From NCBI RefSeq assembly GCF_019039055.1, contig NZ_JAHOPB010000002.1, forward strand, positions 806,001-870,000: a DNA stretch of 64,000 bases. Direction: 5' to 3'. The notes beneath the pieces were generated by a model. That model did not search any database and had not been told where the DNA came from. It saw only the letters and a list, made by a program, of their open reading frames with translations. The position numbers and the translations under genes were made by a program. Shown here piece by piece: positions 18,281-24,798 of this stretch. Origin of the DNA: Reyranella humidisoli (lineage in GTDB: Bacteria; Pseudomonadota; Alphaproteobacteria; Reyranellales; Reyranellaceae). Position 1 is the first letter of the stretch. The number at the start of each line of letters is the position of its first letter.

Positions 18281-18382
18281 GTCCGTGCCTTCGGCGATCT
18301 CATCCGGGCATGAGAAGATGTCCATCGTGGTGCGCCGGGCGGCGGCGCTAACGTCCGGGTCCCTGAAACGGAGAGGTGCTCC

Positions 18383-18937
18383 ATGGCACGGATCAGCGAG
18401 ATTGAGGAAGACGGCGGCGATCCCATCCTGAAGGCCACCTTCGACAAGCAGCGCGAGATGTTCGGCGGCCTGCTCAATCCGACCAAGGTGATGGCGCATT
18501 GTCCGCCGATCCTGCGCGCTGCCGGCATGCTCGGCCAGTCGATCGAGCAGTCGGGCCTTCTGCCCAAGGGGCTGCCGGCGCTGCTTTACGTGCGCGTCGC
18601 GACGATCAACGGCTGCCCGTTTTGAATTGATATCAATTCCAGCCGTGTGCTGGACACGACGGACGGCGGGATGGAGAAGCTGGCGGAGGTCACGACGTGG
18701 CGCGACAGCACGCTCTTCAACGAGGGCGAGCGGCTCGCGCTCGAATATGCCGAGCGGATCACCTACACCGACCGCAAGGTCGACGACGCGCTCGTCGACC
18801 AGCTCAAGCAGCACTACACCGAGGCCCAGATCGTCGAGCTGACGGCGGCCATCGCCATGGAAAACTTCCGCTCCAAGTTCAATCCCGCGCTCGGCATCGA
18901 GGCGCAGGGCTTCTGCATGGTGCCGAAACGCGGCTAG
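18383..18937 (+). CDS. AhpD/carboxymuconolactone decarboxylase-like candidate selenoprotein (TGA at codon 81)
   Basis: The reading frame 18383-18937 is continuous apart from one TGA at 18623-18625. Read through, it gives 184 residues of the AhpD/CMD family. The redox motif of the family is Cys-x-x-Cys (commonly NGCPYCIDMH); here it is NGCPF-[TGA]-IDIN, so the TGA stands exactly in place of the second active-site cysteine (C78, U81). The sequence downstream (RITYTDRKVDDALVDQL and IVELTAAIAMENFRSKF) is normal family sequence, which argues against decay. The AhpD histidine four residues after the second Cys is replaced by Asn85. A hairpin with a CGUGU loop follows 18 bases after the TGA. Selenocysteine insertion is the best reading; a frozen pseudogene is the alternative. 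A second TGA-containing gene starts 38 bases downstream. Confidence 0.85.
18639..18653 (+). promoter_or_regulatory. candidate bacterial SECIS element of the AhpD-like gene
   Basis: CCAGC (18639-18643) pairs perfectly with GCTGG (18649-18653) around the loop CGTGT. The loop begins 18 bases after the TGA. Bacterial SECIS elements are small hairpins in the coding region shortly after UGA, with a G among the first two loop bases; the G is the second base here. An alternative fold pairs CGTGT with ACACG around loop GCTGG. The first fold is preferred because the neighbouring gene has the same CGUG loop start. Confidence 0.7.
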
Positions 18938-18975
18938 ACTGGCAGCCCAACCATGGAAACTGCCGGGAGCGCGCC

Positions 18976-19833
18976 ATGACCGACACTGTCCGCTATATGG
19001 ACCGCACGAGAGCCTACTATCGCGCGCTCGGCTATCCGTCGGATTATGTCTGGGCGCGCTTCGACGACGTGCCGTTCGCGCGTCTGTTCAAGCCGCTGTC
19101 GCAGGCCAGGATCGGACTCGTCACGACGGCGAGCCCGCCGGATCTCGGCAATCGCGATGTCTCCGGCAAACGGCAGGTCTGGTCGGGGGCGGTCTCGCCG
19201 GCGCCGGCCACTCTCTTCACCGGCAACCTCGCCTGGGACAAGGAATCGACCCATACCGACGACCGGGCCAGCTTCCTGCCGATCGAGGCCCTGCAGGAGC
19301 GGGTGGCGGAAGGCACGGCCGGTGGCCTGGCTGCGCGATTTCATGGCGTGCCGACGGAATACAGCCAGCGCAAGACGATGGAGATCGACGCGCCGGAGGT
19401 GCTCGAGCGACTGCGTGCCGACGGCGCCGATGTGGCCCTGCTCAGTCCGCTTTGACCCGTCTGTCACCAAACCGTGAGTTTGGTCGCCCGTCATCTCGAA
19501 GCCAACGGCATCCCGACCGTGATCGTCGGCTCTGCTCTCGACATCGTCGAATATTGTGGCGTGCCGCGTTTCCTGTTCACGGATTTCCCGCTCGGCAATC
19601 CCTGCGGCCCGCCATGGCGGCAGGATCTGCAACGCGTGATCGCCGGACAGGCGATCGATCTTCTCGGGAATGCCGAAGCGCCGCGCACGACGCTGCGCTC
19701 CGATGTCGCCTGGCCGTCCGACGACGATTGGCGGCCACGTTACGGGCGCGTGAAGCCGGAAGAGATCGAGCGCCTCAGGAAGGTGGGCGAGGAGCGGCGC
19801 GAGAGACAGGCGGAATCGAAGAGGCCTGGATAG
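18976..19833 (+). CDS. GrdB/PrdB-type selenoprotein B-family protein, candidate selenoprotein (TGA at codon 160)
   Basis: The frame runs from ATG 18976 to 19833 with one TGA at 19453-19455. With it read as selenocysteine the protein has 285 residues. The sequence around the TGA is LLSPL-[TGA]-PVCHQTV, that is U160-x-x-C163. This matches the active-site region of the glycine/sarcosine/betaine/D-proline reductase selenoprotein B family, where U or C precedes PVCHQT. Downstream LVARHLEANGIPTVIVGSALDI is also family-like, and both halves keep good coding character. A seven-base-pair hairpin with a CGUGA loop follows 17 bases after the TGA. True Grd/Prd reductases are anaerobic Stickland enzymes; in an alphaproteobacterium this homologue probably has another redox role, not known. 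It lies 38 bases after the AhpD-like selenoprotein gene, surely one transcript. Confidence 0.87.
19466..19484 (+). promoter_or_regulatory. candidate bacterial SECIS element of the GrdB-like gene
   Basis: ACCAAAC (19466-19472) pairs perfectly with GTTTGGT (19478-19484), closing the five-base loop CGTGA, which starts 17 bases after the TGA. The G in the second loop position and the distance fit the bacterial SECIS model. The loop matches that of the hairpin in the preceding gene at four of five bases. Confidence 0.8.
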
Positions 19834-19854
19834 GGCGGCTCTGCGCTCTCGGGG

Positions 19855-20832
19855 CTACTCCATCTGCACGTTGAGTTCGCGCAGCTTCTTGGCCCAGAAG
19901 GCATGTTCTTCGCCGACGAACTTGGCGAACTGCGCGCGCGTGCGGTCGGGCGGCATCTCCAGGCCGTCGCGGGCGAGCGCCTCCTCGTACTTCGGGTTCT
20001 TCATGCCTTCCTTGGCTGCCTTCTCGATTTTGTCGAGGATGTCGGGCGGGGTCTTGGCCGGGGCGAACAGGCCCTGCCAGCTGGTGACGACGACGTCGAT
20101 GCCCTGTTCCTTCAGGGTCGGCACGTCCGGCATGGAACTGACGCGCTTGCTACCGGTCACCGCCAGTGCCTTGAGGTTGCCGCCCTTCACCTGCGAGACC
20201 GCCGGCGGCAGCGACGAGAAGTTCATCGTGATCTGGCCGCTAATCACGTCGGCGACGGCCGGACCGGTGCCCTTGTACGGCACGTGGGTCAGCTTGACGC
20301 CGGCGGCCTCGGCGAACAGCGCACCGGCCAGGTGATTGTTGCCGCCCACGCCCGACGACGAGTAGGTGAGCTTCTCGGGATCCTTCTTGGCCAGAGCCAC
20401 CAGTTCGGCGGCCGTCTTCACCGGGACCGAATTGCCCACCACCAGCACGTACTGGTAGTCCGTGATCTGGCAGATCGGCGCCAGGGCGGCGAGCGTGTCG
20501 ATCATGCCCTTCTGGACATGCGGATTGATGATCACGTTCGTGCCGACGGCGACGAAAATCGTCTGGCCGTCCGGCCTGGCGTTGGCGACGGCGCGCAGGC
20601 CGATCGAGCCCGCGGCGCCGCCCTTGTTGTCGATGATGATCTGCTGGCCGATGACCGGCGTCATGACATGCGCCAACTCGCGGGCGTTGATGTCGGTGCT
20701 GCCGCCCGCGGCATAGCCCACGACGAAAGTGACCGGACCGGCCGGCCAGTTGGCCTGGGCGCGCACGGCCGACGGCAGCAACAGGGACGAGCCGCCGAGG
20801 GCCAGAGCGTGACGTCGGGTGATTGGGAACAT
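19855..20832 (-). CDS. tripartite tricarboxylate transporter substrate-binding protein (Bug/TctC family)
   Basis: This 325-residue periplasmic receptor has an N-terminal export signal MFPITRRHALALGGSSLLL...RAQA, which has a twin-arginine-like RR. The body has the Bug-family hallmarks: WPAGPVTFVVGYAAGGSTDINAR near the start, QIIIDNKGGAAGSIG and HVPYKGTGPAV. The family captures carboxylates for TctAB or acts alone as a receptor; the membrane subunits are not next to it. It lies downstream of a tricarballylate dehydrogenase-like flavoprotein on the same strand, which supports a tricarboxylate ligand. Confidence 0.92.
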   Translation of the reverse strand: MFPITRRHALALGGSSLLLPSAVRAQANWPAGPVTFVVGYAAGGSTDINARELAHVMTPVIGQQIIIDNKGGAAGSIGLRAVANARPDGQTIFVAVGTNVIINPHVQKGMIDTLAALAPICQITDYQYVLVVGNSVPVKTAAELVALAKKDPEKLTYSSSGVGGNNHLAGALFAEAAGVKLTHVPYKGTGPAVADVISGQITMNFSSLPPAVSQVKGGNLKALAVTGSKRVSSMPDVPTLKEQGIDVVVTSWQGLFAPAKTPPDILDKIEKAAKEGMKNPKYEEALARDGLEMPPDRTRAQFAKFVGEEHAFWAKKLRELNVQME

Positions 20833-20925
20833 GTTCTTCCTCCTCTGCCGCGCGCGGTTATCCGCGTCGCGCAACCTCAGTTTGCCAAAGACCTTGAAGC
20901 CAATCCCGCCCGGCAGCAAGCGGGG

Positions 20926-22416
20926 CTAGTTCCTTCCCGCGACGTACTTGCCGGCCCCGTCGCCCGCGAGCTTGCCCAGTACCGCGCCGGAGACCAGGCC
21001 CGTGCCGCCCGGGTAGTTGTGATAGAACAGCCCGCCCACCAGCTCGCCCGCGGCGAACAGGCCGGGGATCGGGTGGCCGTCGGTGTTCTCGACCTCGCCC
21101 TCGTTGCTGATCTTGAGGCCGCCGAAGGTGAAGGTGAGGCCGCAGGTCACGGCATAGGCCTCGAACGGGCCCTGGTCGATCGTGTTGGCCCAGTTGCTCT
21201 TCGGGACGGCGAGGCCCCGCGTGCCGCGGCCGTCCTTGATCGCCGGGTTGAACGTCACGTCGGTCATGACGGCGGCGTTCCATTCCTTGATGGTCTTCAG
21301 GAACTGCTCCTGGTTCACGCCCTCGAGCTTGGTGGCCAGCTCCTCGATCGTGTCGGCTCTGACCTTGGTCATGCGCTTGATGCGATATTCGTCGCGCAGC
21401 TTGTCGAGCACCTTCGAGTCGAAGATCTGCCAGGCAAACTGCTGCGGCTGGGCAAGGATCACCGCGCCGTACTTGGCGTAGGTGTAGTTGCGGAAGTCGG
21501 CGCCCTCGTCGACGAAGCGCAGGCCGTTGGCGTTCACCATGATGCCGAGCGGGTAGGAGTGCTTCTGGAAGTTGTCGCCGACATCCAGGTCGCCGAACTC
21601 CGGCGCATTCATATCCCATCCGACGGCGTGGCCGCCCGACCAGTTGCCGTGCGGCTTGGCGCCGATCGCCAGCGCCATGTTGATGCCGGCGCCGGTGTTG
21701 AAGCGGGTGCCGCGCACCTTGGCGAGGTCCCAGGTCGGTCCGAGATAGCGCGTGCGCATCTCGGCGTTGCTCTCGAAGCCGCCGCAGGCCAGCACGACCG
21801 CCTTGGCGCCGATCCGGACCTTGCGGCCCTTGTGGCGGGCGATGACGCCGCGCACGACGCCGTCTTCCTCGATCAGCGACACCGCCGCGGTCTCGTAGTG
21901 GATGGGAATGCCCGCCTTGACCGCGGCCTTGTGCTCGAGATCGACCAGGCCCGGTCCGCCGCCCCAGGCTTCGACCGCGAGGCCGCCCCAGAACTTGTAC
22001 TTGCCGTTCACCTTGAAGGCCTGGCGGCCGTAGGAGGGCTGGAAGCGCACGCCCTTGGAGCGCATCCATTTCATGGTCTCGAAGCTGCGGCCGATCAGGA
22101 TGTCGGTCAGCTCGGGGTCGCAGCGATAGTTGGTCACGCGGCCCATGTCGTCGAGATACTCGTCGGCCGAGTAGCTGCCGAAATCGACGTCGCGCTTCTC
22201 GTCCTCGGTCAGGTCGTAGAGCTGCACCAGGTCGTCTACGCCGTGGAACACCACGCGCATGGCGCCGGCCGTGTAGGTGCTGTTGCCGCCGCGCTCGGCC
22301 TCCGGAGCCGCCTCCAGCATCGCCACCGAGGCGCCCGTCTCGCGAGCCGCCAGGGCCGCACAGGCTGCCGCATTACCGGCGCCCACCACCAACACATCGA
22401 CCTGAAAATCGTCCAC
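20926..22416 (-). CDS. FAD-dependent dehydrogenase, TcuA (tricarballylate dehydrogenase)-like
   Basis: This 496-residue flavoprotein belongs to the fumarate reductase/succinate dehydrogenase superfamily. The FAD-binding Rossmann motif VLVVGAGNAAACAAL is at residues 8-22, and the GxGNAA form is typical of TcuA. A GGNSTYTAGAMR segment, KAVVLACGGF and a C-terminal PGLFAAGELVGG...NYPGGTGLVSG close the FAD domain. The GTG start at 22416 follows GAGGAGCGAGGC. With the downstream TctC-like receptor it suggests uptake and oxidation of a tricarballylate-like acid; no TcuB-type partner is adjacent, so the electron acceptor is unknown. Confidence 0.85.
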   Translation of the reverse strand: MDDFQVDVLVVGAGNAAACAALAARETGASVAMLEAAPEAERGGNSTYTAGAMRVVFHGVDDLVQLYDLTEDEKRDVDFGSYSADEYLDDMGRVTNYRCDPELTDILIGRSFETMKWMRSKGVRFQPSYGRQAFKVNGKYKFWGGLAVEAWGGGPGLVDLEHKAAVKAGIPIHYETAAVSLIEEDGVVRGVIARHKGRKVRIGAKAVVLACGGFESNAEMRTRYLGPTWDLAKVRGTRFNTGAGINMALAIGAKPHGNWSGGHAVGWDMNAPEFGDLDVGDNFQKHSYPLGIMVNANGLRFVDEGADFRNYTYAKYGAVILAQPQQFAWQIFDSKVLDKLRDEYRIKRMTKVRADTIEELATKLEGVNQEQFLKTIKEWNAAVMTDVTFNPAIKDGRGTRGLAVPKSNWANTIDQGPFEAYAVTCGLTFTFGGLKISNEGEVENTDGHPIPGLFAAGELVGGLFYHNYPGGTGLVSGAVLGKLAGDGAGKYVAGRN

Positions 22417-22440
22417 GCCTCGCTCCTCACCTGACCTGGA

Positions 22441-22551
22441 CCTCACCCTGAGAAGCGGCCCGGAAGGGCCGCGTCTCGAAGGGTGGGCAACAAGCGAAGT
22501 GCTCGTTCCCATGCTTCGAGACGCTCGCTGCGCTCGCTCCTCAGCATGAGG
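22441..22551. repeat. intergenic palindromic repeat, family A, copy 2
   Basis: CCTCACCCTGAGAAGC at the left and CTCCTCAGCATGAGG at the right enclose CGTCTCGAAGGGTGGGC and CCATGCTTCGAGACGC, which face each other. It lies upstream of the flavoprotein gene, in the gap to the 22610 gene. It is related to 13074-13188 and 49949-50058. Confidence 0.8.
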
Positions 22552-22609
22552 TCATTTGTGTCCCTATAGCGCGTTTTACCCGCGCCCGAACTGCTCTAGA
22601 ATAGGCGCA

Positions 22610-23257
22610 ATGGGTGATCGTTTCGACCGTCTTGCAGCCCGCCATGCGAATGTCGAGGTCCTGCTACGCCGTCCTGGCATCGGGCACAACAACGGGCCGA
22701 CCTTCGACATGTCGTGGGGAGCCTGGGTCTGGCGCCGCGCCGCTGCCAAGGCCTGGAAGACGCCGAGCCCTGAAGTCGCGAAAATGCGCGTCCGGCGCGC
22801 CGAACGCCTCGGGATCACCTACAAGGAACTGACCGCATCGCTGATGAATACCGGCGCTAATCTGGGTGCCGCGGTGATGCCGCTGTCGCTGGCTGCCCGG
22901 GTGCGCCGCGGGCCCAACCGCGAGATCATCGTCGAAGCCCGAAATTCGGTGGCCGCACTGGTTGCGAAGTTCGGCGGCCGGCTGTTTCTGCTGGGCGATA
23001 TTGATGCCGTGCCGGGCCTCACCGACGACGAGCGCGCCCAGTTCCTGTCGACCGTCAACCGCGCCTTCGACGGCAAGGTCGAGGCGATCGGCTGGGGCCA
23101 TGACGGCAAGGCGATCCGCGCGATGCTCAAGGCGAATGCCGTTCCGCATCAGGAGGCATTCCTGGTCGGCGCCGGCGTCGGCCATCAGGTGCTGGGCGAG
23201 GCTGCGGGCCTGCCTTTCACCAAGGACATCGATACGTGGCTCGCCCCGGCGGGGTGA
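22610..23257 (+). CDS. hypothetical protein
   Basis: This 215-residue protein is of unrecognised family, with no signal peptide or transmembrane segment. The N-terminal third has IGHNNGPTFD and a Trp-rich SWGAWVWRR. The C-terminal half alternates short strands and helices (GGRLFLLGDIDAV, EAFLVGAGVGHQVLGEA). The start at ATG 22610 is the first in-frame ATG before the conserved-looking region; there is a weak ribosome site. It is followed 15 bases later by a CoA-transferase gene on the same strand, so it may share its transcript. Confidence 0.6.
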   Translation: MGDRFDRLAARHANVEVLLRRPGIGHNNGPTFDMSWGAWVWRRAAAKAWKTPSPEVAKMRVRRAERLGITYKELTASLMNTGANLGAAVMPLSLAARVRRGPNREIIVEARNSVAALVAKFGGRLFLLGDIDAVPGLTDDERAQFLSTVNRAFDGKVEAIGWGHDGKAIRAMLKANAVPHQEAFLVGAGVGHQVLGEAAGLPFTKDIDTWLAPAG

Positions 23258-23272
23258 GGTATTTGATGGGGC

Positions 23273-24463
23273 ATGACCTCATCGTTTGAACCGCCTCTCA
23301 AGGGCGTCCGCGTCGTCGAACTCACCCACACCATCCTCGGCCCGTCCTGCGGGATGATCCTGGCCGACCTCGGCGCCGAGGTGATCAAGGTGGAGCCGGT
23401 CGACGGCGATCGCACGCGCAAGCTGCGCGGCTTCGGCGCCGGCTTCTTCGGCTACTTCAACCGCAACAAGAAGAGCCTGGCGCTCGACGCCGATTCGCCC
23501 GAGGGCCGCAAGGTGCTGGTGAAGCTGCTCGAGAAGGCCGACGTGCTGATCGAGAACTTCGCGCCGGGCTCGATGGCCAAGCGCAAGCTGGGACCGGCGG
23601 ACCTGGAGAAGATCAATCCGCGTCTCGTGTACTGCGCGCTGAAGGGCTTCCTGCCCGGGCCCTACGAGAAGCGGCCGGCACTCGACGAGGTCGTGCAGAT
23701 GATGGGCGGTCTCGCCTACATGACCGGCCCCAGCGGCCGGCCGCTGCGCGCCGGCACCTCGGTGATCGACATCGTGGGCGGCATGTTCGGCGCCTTCGGG
23801 ACGGTGCTGGCACTGAAGCAGCGTGACAAGACAGGGAAGGGCGGGCTGGTCGAGAGCGCCCTGTTCGAATCGGTCGTCTTCCTGATGGGGCAGCATCTCG
23901 CGATCACCGCGATCAACGGCGCGGCGCCGCCGCCGATGCCCGAGCGTGTGAGTTCGTGGGCGGTCTACGAGATCTTCAACACGGCCGACGACCTGCAGGT
24001 CTTCATCGGCATCACCAGCGACGGCCAGTGGAAGCGCTTCTGCGAGTTCTTCAAGCAGCCCGAGCTGGCGGCCGACCCGAAGCTCGCTACCAACAACCTG
24101 CGCATCGAGGCACGGCCCTGGCTGGTTCCGAAGGTCGCCAGCGTGTTCAAGGCCTATACCAAGGAGGCACTCGAGAACATGTGCCTCGAGGCCGACATCT
24201 CCTTCGCCCCGGTCGCGCGGCCGCAGGACCTGTTCGAGCATCCGCACCTGCTGGCCAACGGCTCGCTGGCGCCGACCACCCTGCCGGGCGGCGTTCAGAC
24301 CCGCCTGCCGCTGCTGCCCTTCCAGATGATGGGCTGGCGGCCGCCGCTGGTCTCCAATCCGCCGGAGATCGGCCAGCACAACGACGAGGTGCTGGCGGTC
24401 ATCGGCTATGACGCGACGAGCGTTGCCGCGCTCAAGGCCGCGGGAGTTCTGGGCCCGAAGTAG
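23273..24463 (+). CDS. family III CoA transferase (CaiB/BaiF type)
   Basis: This 396-residue protein opens with the family signature LKGVRVVELTHTILGPSCGMILADLGAEVIKVE-like sequence (first 45 residues). FNRNKKSLALD follows, then the catalytic-Asp region PALDEVVQMMGG. The enzyme moves CoA between carboxylic acids through a glutamyl/aspartyl-CoA intermediate. Neither donor nor acceptor acid can be told. Several neighbours deal with small acids, so a carboxylate-activation role is plausible. Confidence 0.92.
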   Translation: MTSSFEPPLKGVRVVELTHTILGPSCGMILADLGAEVIKVEPVDGDRTRKLRGFGAGFFGYFNRNKKSLALDADSPEGRKVLVKLLEKADVLIENFAPGSMAKRKLGPADLEKINPRLVYCALKGFLPGPYEKRPALDEVVQMMGGLAYMTGPSGRPLRAGTSVIDIVGGMFGAFGTVLALKQRDKTGKGGLVESALFESVVFLMGQHLAITAINGAAPPPMPERVSSWAVYEIFNTADDLQVFIGITSDGQWKRFCEFFKQPELAADPKLATNNLRIEARPWLVPKVASVFKAYTKEALENMCLEADISFAPVARPQDLFEHPHLLANGSLAPTTLPGGVQTRLPLLPFQMMGWRPPLVSNPPEIGQHNDEVLAVIGYDATSVAALKAAGVLGPK

Positions 24464-24586
24464 GGCGCGATACACACGAAACAATTCCCCGAGCCGGCAA
24501 TACGGCGATGAAACGCCGGGCCGGTAAACAGTAGACACCGGCACCGGCAATTCAGCCCTGCCGTCTTGATCTTCCGGGGAGTAGTC

Positions 24587-24778
24587 ATGTTCCAGATCGT
24601 CGGTTCGCTGCTGGCCTTGGCGACGGTCGCCGCCACTCTTGCGACTGCTCCTGTCTATGGCTTGGTCTTTGCCCTCGCGACGCTCGGCTGGGTGGTTAAG
24701 GCATCGCCCGTCCGGGCTTCAGCCGCCGCGGACGATGTGTCGCGCGGCAGCGTTACATTTCTCAGCCACTACCGCTGA
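24587..24778 (+). CDS. small membrane protein
   Basis: This 63-residue protein is mostly one or two hydrophobic segments (residues 3-45, SLLALATVAATLATAPVYGLV onward), then a short polar tail. The ATG follows a GGGGAG ribosome site. It lies between the CoA transferase and the convergent hybrid kinase gene. There is no recognised family; the good ribosome site and composition support translation. Confidence 0.5.
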   Translation: MFQIVGSLLALATVAATLATAPVYGLVFALATLGWVVKASPVRASAAADDVSRGSVTFLSHYR

Positions 24779-24798
24779 TCCGAGGGCCGCTGGCCTCT

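Noticed and set aside
18623-18625. The TGA in the AhpD-like gene as a plain stop, sequencing error or pseudogene mark
   Set aside because: It lies exactly at a catalytic Cys position, family-like sequence continues in frame, a SECIS-like hairpin follows, and the next gene shows the same pattern. Error remains possible but is less likely.
18649-18658. Alternative hairpin CGTGT-GCTGG-ACACG after the first TGA as the SECIS
   Set aside because: It also has a G at the start of the loop and cannot be excluded. The CCAGC-CGTGT-GCTGG fold is preferred because its loop matches the second gene's hairpin.
19474-19833. A separate gene starting at GTG 19474
   Set aside because: It is in the same frame as the upstream half, begins inside the SECIS-like hairpin and has no ribosome site. 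It is the second half of the TGA-interrupted gene.
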